Source: Firmicutes bacterium HGW-Firmicutes-11
GTDB lineage: Bacteria > Bacillota > Clostridia > Peptostreptococcales > Anaerovoracaceae
Direction: 5' to 3'
Assembly (NCBI GenBank): GCA_002840285.1
Contig: PHAE01000013.1
Location: forward strand, 1-56,454
Length of the DNA stretch: 56,454 nt
Position numbers and translations under genes: made by a program. The notes under the pieces were generated by a model. It was not told the origin of the DNA and ran no database searches. It was given only the letters and a program-made list of their open reading frames with translations. Below are positions 10,363 through 19,819 of the stretch, one piece after another (the stretch's first letter is position 1; each line of letters starts with the position of its first letter).

Positions 10363-10391
10363 ATTCTCATGAAAAAATACCTCAATGTCAA
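10363..10391 (-). promoter_or_regulatory. Probable promoter of the cytidylate kinase-like gene
   Basis: Minus-strand TTGACA (10386-10391), a 17-bp spacer and GAGAAT (10363-10368), about 25 bp upstream of the start. The -35 is perfect and the -10 is weak. Confidence 0.4.
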
Positions 10392-10411
10392 TGAAAAATC
10401 GCACAAAACAG

Positions 10412-10440
10412 TTGACAACCCTGCAAGCGAGTGGTAAATT
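10412..10440 (+). promoter_or_regulatory. Sigma-A promoter of the hrcA heat-shock operon
   Basis: TTGACA (10412-10417), exactly 17 bp, then TAAATT (10435-10440). The CIRCE operator begins 11 bp downstream, so HrcA bound there would sit over the transcription start. Confidence 0.8.
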
Positions 10441-10450
10441 AGAAATGAAA

Positions 10451-10477
10451 TTAGCACTCACCGAACAAGAGTGCTAA
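10451..10477 (+). promoter_or_regulatory. CIRCE operator (HrcA binding site)
   Basis: A perfect match to the established CIRCE consensus: TTAGCACTC, 9 bp, GAGTGCTAA. It lies between the promoter and the hrcA start at 10494. The HrcA repressor encoded by the first gene should bind here, giving autoregulated heat induction of hrcA-grpE-dnaK-dnaJ. Confidence 0.97.
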
Positions 10478-10493
10478 CAAAGGAGAATGGAAT

Positions 10494-11540
10494 ATGGATC
10501 TCAATGAACGAAAATTGAAGATACTTCAGGCGATCGTGTCTGATTTTATTCATTCTGCCGAACCGATTGGATCCAGGACGCTTTCCAGGAAATATGGCAT
10601 GGGTATCAGCCCTGCCACGATCCGAAACGAAATGGCGGATCTGGAAGAAATGGGTTTTTTGACCCATCCCTATACATCTGCAGGAAGAGTGCCGTCAACA
10701 AAAGCGTATCGATTGTATGTCGATGATCTCATGCACCGTTACGAGCTTTCCGATGAGGAAAAGCAGAAGATCCGCAGCAAGCTCATGACCAACCTGGCCG
10801 AGTTTGACAAAACCATCGAGCATGCGGCCAATCTGTTGTCTGAGTTCACAAACCTCACTTCCTTTGCACTGACTCCAAAGCAGGAAGAAGATAAACTGAA
10901 ATATATCAACATTCTGCCCGTGGATGAGACCACAGTGGTCCTGATGATCGTTGCAGAGAGCGGAAAAGTATCCAATACGGTACTCAAGCTAAAGTCGGCG
11001 TATACAGAAGAGCACATCAATCTCTTGTCTAAGGTGATGACCTACAATTACAAGGGGAAAAAGCTCAGCGACATCCGGACACTGGAAATCATTCGCAACT
11101 TTGAAACCGATATCGAAGCGATGGGACGTTTGGCAGACACTATTTTGCCCAATTTCCTCTCCACCTTGGACGATATGCTCAACGTGGATCTGTATCTCGA
11201 CGGTGTAACAAATATTTTTTCCATTCCGGAATACAATGACATTGAAAAAGCAAAAGTATTTTTGGAGATGGTCAATCAAAAGAAGCATTTCACCGAGGTC
11301 CTGGTCAACAGAGACAGCGGGGTGATCATAACCATCGGAGACGAGAATACAGAAGAATTCATGAGAGAGTGCAGTTTGATCACTGCGACTTATCGAATCA
11401 ATGGCAAACTGGTCGGAAAGCTTGGAGTTATTGGACCCACGAGGATGAAATACGACAAGATAACCTCGGTGATCGAGTATATGACTGACAACCTGAGCAC
11501 GGGATTTGCGTTAACTGGAGGAGAAGAGGATGAGCACTGA
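10494..11540 (+). CDS. hrcA: Heat-inducible transcription repressor HrcA
   Basis: A 348-residue repressor. An N-terminal winged helix (residues about 1-75, with SRKYGMGISPATIRNEMADLEEMG) is followed by the GAF-like HrcA domain and a conserved C-terminus with LGVIGPTRMKYDKITSVIEYM. HrcA binds CIRCE and is kept active by GroEL, linking repression to chaperone load. The operator is 17 bp upstream of the start. The last 11 nt overlap grpE, and AAGGAG lies 7 nt before the ATG. Confidence 0.97.
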   Translation: MDLNERKLKILQAIVSDFIHSAEPIGSRTLSRKYGMGISPATIRNEMADLEEMGFLTHPYTSAGRVPSTKAYRLYVDDLMHRYELSDEEKQKIRSKLMTNLAEFDKTIEHAANLLSEFTNLTSFALTPKQEEDKLKYINILPVDETTVVLMIVAESGKVSNTVLKLKSAYTEEHINLLSKVMTYNYKGKKLSDIRTLEIIRNFETDIEAMGRLADTILPNFLSTLDDMLNVDLYLDGVTNIFSIPEYNDIEKAKVFLEMVNQKKHFTEVLVNRDSGVIITIGDENTEEFMRECSLITATYRINGKLVGKLGVIGPTRMKYDKITSVIEYMTDNLSTGFALTGGEEDEH

Positions 11541-12084
11541 CAACAAGAGACACAAACACAAAGAACATACAGAAGATATCGATCGTGGTCGCCCCGAAGG
11601 GGAACCGGATCAAGAGCAAGCAGCCGAACAACCGGAAGCGACCGAACAAGTAGAACCGACCAAACCGATGGATTCAGAGGATACAAACACAAAATTGCTG
11701 CGCCTGGCAGCTGATTTTCAAAACTTCAGACGAAGAGTAGAAAAGGAAAAAGGAGATATTTACGCTTACGCAAACGAACGCCTCATTGCCGAATTGCTGT
11801 CGGTCGTGGACAATTTTGACAGAGCTCTTTCTGTTGAGTCCACGGACAAAAACCTTCAGAATGGCATGGAGTTGATTCTGAAACAATTTACAGATGTTCT
11901 TTCGCAGAACGGTCTGGAAGAAATCTCCGCAGTAGGAAGCGAATTTGATCCAAACTTCCATCATGCAGTTATCATGGAGAAGGTCGATACCGGAAGCAGC
12001 GGACATGTGGTACAAGTCTTGCAAAAAGGGTATTTACTGAATAAAAAGGTCATACGTCCCGCAATGGTCAAAGTAGCCGAATAA
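11530..12084 (+). CDS. grpE: Nucleotide exchange factor GrpE
   Basis: A 184-residue protein. It has a charged, low-complexity N-terminal tail (residues 1-50, rich in Glu, Gln, His), a long helix, and the family signature KDVLSQNGLEEI-type segment followed by FDPNFHHAVIMEK and KGYLLNKKVIRPAMVKVAE. GrpE releases ADP from DnaK. It overlaps hrcA by 11 nt with GGAGGAGAAG just before its ATG, which suggests translational coupling in the chaperone operon. Confidence 0.96.
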   Translation: MSTDNKRHKHKEHTEDIDRGRPEGEPDQEQAAEQPEATEQVEPTKPMDSEDTNTKLLRLAADFQNFRRRVEKEKGDIYAYANERLIAELLSVVDNFDRALSVESTDKNLQNGMELILKQFTDVLSQNGLEEISAVGSEFDPNFHHAVIMEKVDTGSSGHVVQVLQKGYLLNKKVIRPAMVKVAE

Positions 12085-12114
12085 ATAAAGGAAAGCATAT
12101 AATAGGAGGAAAAA

Positions 12115-13992
12115 ATGGGTAAAGTAATCGGAATCGACTTAGGAACAACCAATTCATGCGTGTCTGTGCTGGAAGGCGGAGACCCTGTCGTTATACCAAA
12201 TGCGGAAGGAAACCGCACCACACCATCCGTCGTCGGATTTGCGAAAAACGGTGAGCGATTGGTCGGAGAAACTGCAAAACGTCAGGCGATCACCAATCCG
12301 GACCGTACGGTCTCGTCGATCAAACGGTACATGGGAAGCGATCACAATGTTGTGATCGATGGAAAAACATATACACCGCAGGACATCTCTGCCATGATTC
12401 TTACAAAGCTCAAGACGGATGCGGAAGCATATCTCGGCGAAAAAGTGACAGAAGCTGTCATTACTGTGCCTGCATACTTCACGGACAGCCAAAAGCAGGC
12501 AACGAAGGATGCGGGAAAGATCGCCGGTCTCGATGTCAAGCGTATCATCAATGAGCCAACGGCTGCTTCTTTGGCCTACGGTCTTGACAAGGAAATGAGC
12601 CATCACAAGATTTTGGTCTACGATCTGGGCGGCGGCACGTTCGACGTGTCGATCCTGGAACTCGGAGATGGAGTATTTGAAGTATTGGCAACCAATGGAA
12701 ACAACCGTCTCGGCGGAGACGATTTTGACGACATCATCATGAACTTCATCGCAGATAACTTCGCAAGAGAAAACGGAGTCGATCTGCGCAAGGACAAAAT
12801 GGCGTTGCAGAGACTGAAAGAAGCCGCGGAAAAGGCGAAGAAAGAACTTTCTTCCTCGCAAACAACGAGTATCAACCTGCCATTTATCACAGTCAATGCA
12901 GATGGCCCCTTGCATCTAAACATGGATCTTACAAGGGCAAAATTCGACCAGCTGACTGCAAGTCTGGTCGAAAAAACCATAGAGCCGATGCGAAAAGCGA
13001 TGGCGGATGCCGGAGTCACTACCAGTGATATCGAAAAGGTGATCCTTGTCGGTGGATCGACCAGAACCCCGGCGGTGCAGGATGCAGTCAAACGAATCAC
13101 CGGAAAAGAACCGTTCAAAGGGATCAACCCCGACGAATGCGTCGCGATCGGCGCAGCAGTACAAGCAGGAGTTCTCACAGGAGAGGTCAAGGACGTACTT
13201 CTTTTAGACGTCACACCGTTGTCCCTTTCCATCGAAACTCTTGGCGGAGTTGCAACACGACTCATTGAGAGAAACACGACGATCCCTACGAAAAAGAGCC
13301 AGGTTTTTTCAACTGCAGCAGACAATCAAAGTGCCGTCGATATCCACGTCATGCAGGGTGAAAGAGAGATGGCGGCTGGCAATATCACTTTAGGACGCTT
13401 CCAGCTCAGCGGTATCCCGCCGGCGCCGAGAGGAGTGCCGCAAATCGAAGTCACTTTTGACATCGATGCCAACGGAATCGTCAACGTTAGCGCCAAAGAC
13501 CTTGGAACCGGAAGAGAACAACGAATCACGATCACTTCTTCCACCAAGCTGTCGGATGATGAGATCAAGCAGAAAGTAAAGGAAGCAGAGCAATTTGCAG
13601 AAGAAGACAGACGTCGGAAAGAAGAAGTAGAAACGCGCAATCGCGCCGAAACCCTGATTTATGAAACCGAAAAATCCATGAAGGAAATCGATGCGAGCCT
13701 CAGCGAGGAAGAAAAGACAAGAATCAACAACGCGAAAGAAGATCTGGCTCGCGTGATGGAAAATGGCACCGTGGAAGATATCAAGGCAAAGACAGATACG
13801 CTGACAGAAGAATTCCACACCATTTCATCTAAGATGTACCAGCAGGCGCAATCCAGCCAGGGCGGACAGGGCGGCTTCGATCCAGGCAACATGGGAGGGT
13901 CCGGCGGCAATGAAACCGATGGTTCTTCGGAAAATGATGATAACGTAGTCGATGCAGACTATGAAGTCGTGGATGAGGAAAAGACGGAATAA
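12115..13992 (+). CDS. dnaK: Chaperone protein DnaK (Hsp70)
   Basis: A 625-residue Hsp70. ATPase signatures are [11 protein letters not shown] (residues 5-15), [15 protein letters not shown] (about 170) and [13 protein letters not shown] (about 310). The linker [11 protein letters not shown] and the substrate-binding domain follow. The C-terminal disordered tail is Gly/Gln/Asn-rich and ends in an acidic segment [13 protein letters not shown], as usual for Firmicutes. TAGGAGG precedes the ATG. Works with GrpE and DnaJ encoded on either side. Confidence 0.98.
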   Translation: MGKVIGIDLGTTNSCVSVLEGGDPVVIPNAEGNRTTPSVVGFAKNGERLVGETAKRQAITNPDRTVSSIKRYMGSDHNVVIDGKTYTPQDISAMILTKLKTDAEAYLGEKVTEAVITVPAYFTDSQKQATKDAGKIAGLDVKRIINEPTAASLAYGLDKEMSHHKILVYDLGGGTFDVSILELGDGVFEVLATNGNNRLGGDDFDDIIMNFIADNFARENGVDLRKDKMALQRLKEAAEKAKKELSSSQTTSINLPFITVNADGPLHLNMDLTRAKFDQLTASLVEKTIEPMRKAMADAGVTTSDIEKVILVGGSTRTPAVQDAVKRITGKEPFKGINPDECVAIGAAVQAGVLTGEVKDVLLLDVTPLSLSIETLGGVATRLIERNTTIPTKKSQVFSTAADNQSAVDIHVMQGEREMAAGNITLGRFQLSGIPPAPRGVPQIEVTFDIDANGIVNVSAKDLGTGREQRITITSSTKLSDDEIKQKVKEAEQFAEEDRRRKEEVETRNRAETLIYETEKSMKEIDASLSEEEKTRINNAKEDLARVMENGTVEDIKAKTDTLTEEFHTISSKMYQQAQSSQGGQGGFDPGNMGGSGGNETDGSSENDDNVVDADYEVVDEEKTE

Positions 13993-14020
13993 GAAACGCA
14001 ACAGGAGATACGGTAAGCCA

Positions 14021-15172
14021 ATGGCAGACAACAAAAGAGATTATTATGAGGTTCTTGGCATAAAAAAAGGGGCTACGGAAAGCGAGATCAAATCCGCTTT
14101 TCGTAAGAAGGCCATGGAGTATCACCCGGACCGAAATCCGGGTGATAAGGCCGCCGAGGATCGGTTCAAAGAAGTGAACGAGGCCTATGGCGTCTTGTCT
14201 GATGCGCAAAAGAAAGACAAGTACGACCGCTTTGGCCATGCCGGGGTCGATCCCAGTGCCGGATTCGGCGGTGGTGGCTTCGGTGGTGGATTCGGCGGCG
14301 GTGGCTTCGAAGACATCTTTGGCGATTTGTTTGGAAACATGTTCGGCGGTGGCGGAGCCTATTCGCAAGCACGTCGAAACAGCCCTCATAAAGGACCGGA
14401 TCTACAAAAAAGTCTCCGCATCACTTTCGAAGAGGCTGCCTTTGGTGTAAAGAAAAATATAGTACTGACGAAATACGTTACCTGTCACCCTTGCGGAGGC
14501 AGCGGCGCAGAAGAGGGCTCTCAAAAGACGACCTGTCCAAACTGCAACGGAACAGGAGAAGTGCGGAGCACTCAACGGACTCCTTTTGGGCAGTTTACAA
14601 ATGTGCAGTCCTGCCAGAATTGTGGCGGAACGGGACAGGTAAATGAAAAATCGTGCCACGAGTGCAGCGGAACGGGAAAAATCAGAAAGCAGGTCACGAT
14701 CGCAGTGGACGTGCCGGCAGGAGTTGACAACGACTCTGTGATCTCGATCAAAGGTCAGGGAGAGCCAGGAACCAACGGAGGCCCCAACGGAGATTTGTAT
14801 GTTGTCATCGCTGTAGAGCCACACAAACTATTTAAAAGAAAGGGCACCGATCTTTGGCTGGAAATGCCGATCACCTTCGATCAAGCGGTACTGGGAGCCG
14901 AACTTGTGGTACCTACTTTAAAAGAAAAGGTGAGTTACAAGATTCCGGAAGGAACACAACCGGATACTGTATTTCGCTTGAAAGGGAAGGGGATCAAAAA
15001 CCTTCGAACTGGCAAGAATGGCGACATGTATGTGAAGGTTGTACTTGAGGTTCCCACAAAACTGAACCAAAAGCAAAAGAAAATCGTGAAGGAAATGGGG
15101 GAAACCCTGGATGCCAATGCATATAGTAAAGGTAAAAGCTTCACAGCCACAGTGAAAGAACTGTTCCGCTGA
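14021..15172 (+). CDS. dnaJ: Chaperone protein DnaJ (Hsp40)
   Basis: A 383-residue type I Hsp40. The J domain contains YHPDRNPGD (HPD motif), followed by a Gly/Phe-rich linker encoded by GGCGGT-type repeats near 14265-14350. Four CxxCxGxG zinc modules ([32 protein letters not shown]) and the C-terminal client-binding domains complete it. The ATG at 14021 gives the canonical [13 protein letters not shown] start; AGGAGA lies 12 nt upstream. It follows dnaK by 28 bp. Confidence 0.97.
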   Translation: MADNKRDYYEVLGIKKGATESEIKSAFRKKAMEYHPDRNPGDKAAEDRFKEVNEAYGVLSDAQKKDKYDRFGHAGVDPSAGFGGGGFGGGFGGGGFEDIFGDLFGNMFGGGGAYSQARRNSPHKGPDLQKSLRITFEEAAFGVKKNIVLTKYVTCHPCGGSGAEEGSQKTTCPNCNGTGEVRSTQRTPFGQFTNVQSCQNCGGTGQVNEKSCHECSGTGKIRKQVTIAVDVPAGVDNDSVISIKGQGEPGTNGGPNGDLYVVIAVEPHKLFKRKGTDLWLEMPITFDQAVLGAELVVPTLKEKVSYKIPEGTQPDTVFRLKGKGIKNLRTGKNGDMYVKVVLEVPTKLNQKQKKIVKEMGETLDANAYSKGKSFTATVKELFR

Positions 15173-15195
15173 TCGGAACGGGAGGAGACGATGGG

Positions 15196-16125
15196 ATGGA
15201 ATACACACGAGTAAAACTGTTCCTGAAGGAAGATGCGGTCGATGAACTTACCGCCGTGCTTGAGGGGACAGGCGTCACAGGGGTGATCCTGGAATCCCCG
15301 GATGCTCTGCGGGAACTGATGGACAAAAAGAACGAATATGACTGGGATTATATTGATGAGTCTGTGCTGGCGCTGGAACACGTTCCCGCCAGCGTGACTT
15401 TTTTTCTGGAAGATCGTCTGGAAGAAATCGACCACATGGATGAAATCCTGGATTCGATCCGGCATCTGCCCATCGACAGAGTGGAAATCGCCACAGTCAA
15501 TGATGAGGACTGGAAAGACAACTGGAAAACCTATTTCAAACCGACCAGGATCACCGATAAAATCATTGTCAAACCCACTTGGGAGACTTATGAAACGACG
15601 TCGGAAAACGATCTGATCATCGAGCTGGATCCAGGTATGGCGTTTGGGACTGGAACCCACCCCACAACGACGATGTGTCTGCGTCTGATGGAGAAGTATA
15701 TGCCAGCCGAAGGAGCCACCGTTATGGATGTTGGTTGTGGTTCCGGCATTCTATCGATTGGCGCTGTTCTTCTTGGCGCAGTTCGTGTCCTTGCGATCGA
15801 GCTTGATCCGTTGGCCATAGAAGTTACCAGAAACAATATTATGGTCAACAAAATGGAAGATGACATACAGGTCATACAAGAGGATTTATCAACAGGAATC
15901 GAAGAACGCTTTGACGTCATCGTTGCCAATTTGACAGCAGATCTGATTTGCAGATTGGCGCAAACAGCGAATCTGCAGTTGAAGCACACAGGCAAACTGA
16001 TCGTGTCCGGTATTTTGGATGAGCAGTACAAACGCGTCGAAGACTGTATGGATAACGCTGGTTTTCAAGTGAAAGAGCAAATCAGTCAAGATGGATGGGT
16101 CGCCATGTCAGCGTACACGAGGTAA
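15196..16125 (+). CDS. prmA: Ribosomal protein L11 methyltransferase
   Basis: A 309-residue SAM-dependent methyltransferase that trimethylates ribosomal protein L11. An N-terminal recognition domain (to about 130) is followed by the catalytic domain with LDPGMAFGTGTHPTT, motif I VMDVGCGSGILSIGA and VANLTADLI. GGGAGGAG lies upstream of the ATG. The position after dnaJ and before rsmE is the conserved Firmicute order. It overlaps nothing upstream and ends 4 bp before rsmE. Confidence 0.95.
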   Translation: MEYTRVKLFLKEDAVDELTAVLEGTGVTGVILESPDALRELMDKKNEYDWDYIDESVLALEHVPASVTFFLEDRLEEIDHMDEILDSIRHLPIDRVEIATVNDEDWKDNWKTYFKPTRITDKIIVKPTWETYETTSENDLIIELDPGMAFGTGTHPTTTMCLRLMEKYMPAEGATVMDVGCGSGILSIGAVLLGAVRVLAIELDPLAIEVTRNNIMVNKMEDDIQVIQEDLSTGIEERFDVIVANLTADLICRLAQTANLQLKHTGKLIVSGILDEQYKRVEDCMDNAGFQVKEQISQDGWVAMSAYTR

Positions 16126-16129
16126 GAAT

Positions 16130-16867
16130 ATGCATCGATTCTTTGTTGAACCTTCCGGGATCGATGAAGCACAAATTTCGATCCGCAGTCCTGAAGACAG
16201 AAAACACATGTTGAAAGTACTCCGCATGCGAGTTGGTGATGAGATCGAAGTATCCGATTCTCTCAAATTTGAGTACGTCGCTCGTATCGTTGCGATCGAT
16301 TCCGACGAGATCAGAGCCACCATACTAAAAAAACATCAGTTCCAAAGAGAGCCAAAACTTCAAACCACGTTATACCAGGCGATCCCCAAACAGGGCAAAA
16401 TGGATGTCATCATACAAAAAACAGTTGAACTTGGAGTAACAAAGCTGATTCCTGTTCTGACTGAGCGATCGATCGCGTCGGGAGAATCTCTGAGTGGATC
16501 GAAACTGGAACGTTGGAGAAAAGTTGCGCAGGAGGCCGGTAAGCAGTGTAAACGAGGTTTCATACCTGCCATTGGACCAGGCGTTTCCTTTCAAGAGATG
16601 CTGCCTCAGTTTTCAGAGCATGACATGGTTTTATTCCCATACGAACAGGAAACGGAGCGAACGCTGAAGGCAGTTCTCCGAACCGCTTCAGAGTCACCAC
16701 AGCGTGTCGCGATCCTTATCGGTCCAGAAGGCGGATTTACTGACAAAGAGGCCGCCGCCGTCGAAGCAGCCGGCGGCTTGCCGGTCACGTTGGGAAAAAC
16801 GATATTGCGAACCGAGACCGCAGGGCCGGCAGCGCTTGCTATGGTCATGTACGAGTTGGAGCTATAG
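16130..16867 (+). CDS. rsmE: 16S rRNA (uracil-1498-N3)-methyltransferase
   Basis: A 245-residue SPOUT-class methyltransferase for m3U1498 of 16S rRNA. It begins MHRFFVEPS with a PUA-like N-terminal domain. The knotted C-terminal SAM site shows LIGPEGGFTDKEA, LGKTILRTETA and AALAMVMYEL. The ATG at 16130 was chosen for the family N-terminus; a longer frame back to 16091 would overlap prmA. It is followed after 4 bp by mtaB. Confidence 0.94.
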   Translation: MHRFFVEPSGIDEAQISIRSPEDRKHMLKVLRMRVGDEIEVSDSLKFEYVARIVAIDSDEIRATILKKHQFQREPKLQTTLYQAIPKQGKMDVIIQKTVELGVTKLIPVLTERSIASGESLSGSKLERWRKVAQEAGKQCKRGFIPAIGPGVSFQEMLPQFSEHDMVLFPYEQETERTLKAVLRTASESPQRVAILIGPEGGFTDKEAAAVEAAGGLPVTLGKTILRTETAGPAALAMVMYELEL

Positions 16868-16871
16868 TCAA

Positions 16872-18203
16872 ATGAAAATCGCTTTTTATACCATCGGTTG
16901 CAAGGTGAATCAATATGAGACCCAAGCGTTACGGGAACAGTTCATAGCCAAAGGATATGTTCCCGTTGCTGAAGGTGAGCGCGCGGATGTTTATGTGATC
17001 AACACTTGCACTGTGACCAATCTGGCGGACAGAAAATCGCGACAGTATATACGAAGGGCTAGAAAAATCAATCCCGAAGCTGTCATCGCAGTCGTTGGCT
17101 GTTTTGTTCAAGCAAATCCGGAAGAAGCGATGTCGATCGAAGAAATCGACATTTTGGCCGGCACGAACGAAAAATCAAAGCTTTCGGATTACGTTGCACA
17201 ATTCCTGACAAATAAAAGAGAAAAAATTTCGCACATCAAAACCAGGGACGATCTGTTGTATTATGAAGAAACCGGGATCGTGACTTCCATGGATTCCAGA
17301 ACAAGAGCTTATCTGAAGATCCAGGAAGGCTGCGATCGGTTTTGCTCTTATTGTATCATTCCATATGCCAGAGGAGGCGTTCGAAGCAGAAGTGAAGAAG
17401 AAATCGTAAGTGAAGCAGCCGGATTGCTTGCACAAGGTTTCAAAGAATTGGTTCTTACAGGGATCAATACCGCTTTGTACGGCAGAGAAGACAAAGATGC
17501 AGGCCAAGGCCCCAACCTAAGGCTGGAACGATTGCTCAAACGGCTGTCGGATCTCCCCGGAGACTTCCGCATCCGCCTTGGATCACTGGAACCGACGGTC
17601 GTAGATGCAGAAGGCGCGAAACGACTTCTGCAGTTTCCGAAGCTGTGCCATCATCTACATCTCTCCCTGCAAAGCGGAAGTTTTAAGACACTGCAACGGA
17701 TGAATCGACATTACCATCCTGAAGGATACCGGGAGATCGTCCGTGTTTTGCGACAAGAAGACAAATACTTTGGATTGACGACAGATATCATCGTCGGATT
17801 CCCCGGCGAGACGGAAGAAGAATTCTCGGAGACCCTGGCCTTAGTAAACGATATCAAATTTCTGAAAGTACATGTCTTTCCATATTCAAAACGGAAAGGG
17901 ACACCAGCAGCCGAAATGAAGGATCAAGTCAGCTCTGAGGTAAAAAAAGACAGAAGCGTCCGGCTGTCAGAGACGGCGAAAAAGTCGATGTCCGGCGCGC
18001 TGTCGCAAATGATCGGGGAACGAAGGACAGTTCTTTTTGAGGAGCACGAAGTAGCCACAGGAGTCATCCGGGGTTTCACCGACAACTATGTCAGAGTGCA
18101 CTGTGAAATTGAATCACCAGAACAAGCGCAAACGTACATGAATCAATTTGCTGACGTTTGCATAGAAACCGTGTACAATGAAGAAGTGAGGGGACGAATA
18201 TGA
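16872..18203 (+). CDS. mtaB: tRNA t6A37 C2-methylthiotransferase MtaB
   Basis: A 443-residue radical SAM methylthiotransferase that makes ms2t6A at tRNA position 37. The N-terminal UPF0004 domain has FYTIGCKVNQYE, INTCTVT and GCFVQ with its three cluster cysteines. The radical SAM motif CDRFCSYCIIPYARG is near residue 155. The C-terminus carries a divergent TRAM-like domain. The ATG at 16872 gives the family start; longer frame extension into rsmE is rejected. It overlaps the next gene by 4 nt (ATGA). Confidence 0.94.
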   Translation: MKIAFYTIGCKVNQYETQALREQFIAKGYVPVAEGERADVYVINTCTVTNLADRKSRQYIRRARKINPEAVIAVVGCFVQANPEEAMSIEEIDILAGTNEKSKLSDYVAQFLTNKREKISHIKTRDDLLYYEETGIVTSMDSRTRAYLKIQEGCDRFCSYCIIPYARGGVRSRSEEEIVSEAAGLLAQGFKELVLTGINTALYGREDKDAGQGPNLRLERLLKRLSDLPGDFRIRLGSLEPTVVDAEGAKRLLQFPKLCHHLHLSLQSGSFKTLQRMNRHYHPEGYREIVRVLRQEDKYFGLTTDIIVGFPGETEEEFSETLALVNDIKFLKVHVFPYSKRKGTPAAEMKDQVSSEVKKDRSVRLSETAKKSMSGALSQMIGERRTVLFEEHEVATGVIRGFTDNYVRVHCEIESPEQAQTYMNQFADVCIETVYNEEVRGRI

Positions 18204-18808
18204 AAAAACAGATCCGGCAGTTTGCATTAGGAGCAATATTGATTCTTGCACTGGTCCTGACCACCGCTTGTAGTCAGGATGCTCCACCATCAAGTCCAGG
18301 AGAAGAACCCGGTGAAACCCCGGAAGTGGTTGCCTTTGAATTTCCGGAAGAGTCGGGAGAAATCAACGGTATGGCAAACTTCAGCACCCTTGATATCTAT
18401 GGGAGCGCGGTCGACCCGACGGTATTTTCCGACTACGACCTTACGATGGTCAACATTTGGGGCACATTTTGCAGTCCCTGCCTTGATGAAATGCCATACC
18501 TGGCGGAAATCACTGTCGAATACAAGGAACGTGGCTTTCAAATCATAGGGCTTGTAGTAGATGTGCAGTACAACGATGGCTCTGTAAACCTTGACCAAAT
18601 CGACAAGGCCGTCGAAATTGCCAACGCAACAGGAGCCTCTTACCCACACTTGATTCCTTCCGAATACCTGATCGAAGGTATCGTTCAGCACGTGCAATAC
18701 ATTCCCTACACCGTTTTCGTCGACAGCGAAGGCAACATGGTTGGGGAAGCTTATGTTGGAAGCAGGAGCAAGGAGCAATGGATCGAAATCATCGAAGCGA
18801 TGCTGTAA
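18200..18808 (+). CDS. TlpA-family thioredoxin-like lipoprotein
   Basis: A 202-residue exported thiol-disulfide protein. The lipoprotein signal peptide has a lipobox-like TTAC around residue 25. After a Pro/Glu-rich spacer, the thioredoxin fold carries NIWGTFCSPCLDEMPYL with the CxxC active site CSPC. TlpA/ResA-like proteins reduce disulfides outside the membrane. It overlaps mtaB by 4 nt and the CXXC mini-protein gene by 31 nt. Together with the next two genes it looks like an electron-delivery module, an inference from the order and shared Cys chemistry. Confidence 0.9.
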   Translation: MKKQIRQFALGAILILALVLTTACSQDAPPSSPGEEPGETPEVVAFEFPEESGEINGMANFSTLDIYGSAVDPTVFSDYDLTMVNIWGTFCSPCLDEMPYLAEITVEYKERGFQIIGLVVDVQYNDGSVNLDQIDKAVEIANATGASYPHLIPSEYLIEGIVQHVQYIPYTVFVDSEGNMVGEAYVGSRSKEQWIEIIEAML

Positions 18809-18930
18809 TCCCTGTAGCACTTGTCATTCTCGGCATCCTTTTCATGGTGTTTGGCATCGGCCGTGGTGAGGCGCTGTTAGTGTTGATGAAGGCTATCCGT
18901 ATCTGTCTGGAGTGTGTTGGCATTGGGTAG
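18778..18930 (+). CDS. Small CXXC membrane protein, CD1871A-like
   Basis: A 50-residue protein with one transmembrane segment (about residues 10-28, hydrophobic and Gly-rich) followed by a GRGEALLVLMKAI segment and the C-terminal RICLECVGIG, which holds the CXXC. This matches the small family named after C. difficile CD1871A, found between TlpA-like and polyferredoxin genes. AAGGAG lies 3 nt before the ATG, inside the 3' end of the TlpA gene. It overlaps the upstream gene by 31 nt and the downstream gene by 17 nt, so translation is probably coupled. The function is not established; relay of electrons between membrane and TlpA is inferred. Confidence 0.85.
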   Translation: MDRNHRSDAVIPVALVILGILFMVFGIGRGEALLVLMKAIRICLECVGIG

Positions 18931-19819
18931 AACAAACCGACATATGATCCAGGGCGGGTTTTCTTTTTTGACGAACGCGTATCTCCCCGGTTTCCTCAAC
19001 GGCAGTATTTTTACAGGTCCAACGAAAATCGCTTGTGTCCCGGGATTATCGTGTTATTCCTGTCCTGGTGCTCTCGGTTCCTGCCCGATCGGCGCGATGC
19101 AGTTTGTGCTGGGCAGCAGAGACTACTCGTTCAGTCTATACATCACCGGATTTCTAGTGACGATCGGCGCTTTGTCCGGTCGGTTTACTTGTGGTTGGCT
19201 CTGTCCCTTTGGACTTCTTCAAGACCTTCTGCACAAAATCCCATTTCGAATCAAGATCCTGACGGTGAAAGGCGATCGCTATCTTCGTCTGATCAAATAT
19301 GCGTTGCTGCTGGTTTTTGTGATTCTGTTCCCTTTGTTTGTATTGGACATTGCCGGACAAGGCGAGCAGGGATTTTGCAAATGGATTTGTCCGTCTGGAA
19401 CGATCATGGCTGGCTGGCCTTTAGTCGCAGCGAACGATGGTATCCGGAATGCGATCGGATTTCTCTTCGCATGGAAAAATTTGATCCTGATCGCATTGCT
19501 TCTGATTTCCATCGTCATCTATCGGCCATTTTGCAGATACCTCTGTCCCCTGGGAGCGATTTACGGATGGTTCAATCCTGTCGCTTTGTATCGGTTTCAT
19601 ATAGATGAAGCATCCTGCGACAAATGCGGCATCTGTCAGAATGCTTGTAAATTGAACATTCCGGTTTTTGAAAAGCCAAACAGTCCGGACTGTATACGAT
19701 GCAACGATTGCATCCATGCTTGTCCAAATGGTTCGATACAAAAGGGGATTGCGGGAAAAGAACATCCAGTGTATGATAGCATGAAACGTATCGTTGAAAA
19801 AGAAGGAGACCCGGTATGA
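18914..19819 (+). CDS. Membrane polyferredoxin (4Fe-4S, NapH/YccM-like)
   Basis: A protein of up to 301 residues with about four to five transmembrane segments and Cys clusters. These include CGWLCPFGLLQD, CRYLCPLGAIYG, and two ferredoxin motifs in CDKCGICQNACKLNIP and CIRCNDCIHACP. The N-terminal third also carries CYSCPGALGSCPIGA. Such proteins move electrons across or along the membrane. The start is uncertain: GTG at 18914, TTG at 18917 or ATG at 18944. Context with TlpA and the CXXC mini-protein suggests delivery of reducing power to extracytoplasmic thiols. It overlaps the HIT gene by 4 nt. Confidence 0.88.
   Translation: MLALGRTNRHMIQGGFSFLTNAYLPGFLNGSIFTGPTKIACVPGLSCYSCPGALGSCPIGAMQFVLGSRDYSFSLYITGFLVTIGALSGRFTCGWLCPFGLLQDLLHKIPFRIKILTVKGDRYLRLIKYALLLVFVILFPLFVLDIAGQGEQGFCKWICPSGTIMAGWPLVAANDGIRNAIGFLFAWKNLILIALLLISIVIYRPFCRYLCPLGAIYGWFNPVALYRFHIDEASCDKCGICQNACKLNIPVFEKPNSPDCIRCNDCIHACPNGSIQKGIAGKEHPVYDSMKRIVEKEGDPV

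Noticed and set aside
12154-12915. 253-residue minus-strand open frame opposite dnaK
   Set aside because: Antisense to a conserved chaperone; typical shadow frame.
14260-14360. Short GGCGGT-like repeats
   Set aside because: They encode the Gly/Phe-rich linker of DnaJ, so they are coding repeats, not a CRISPR or satellite.
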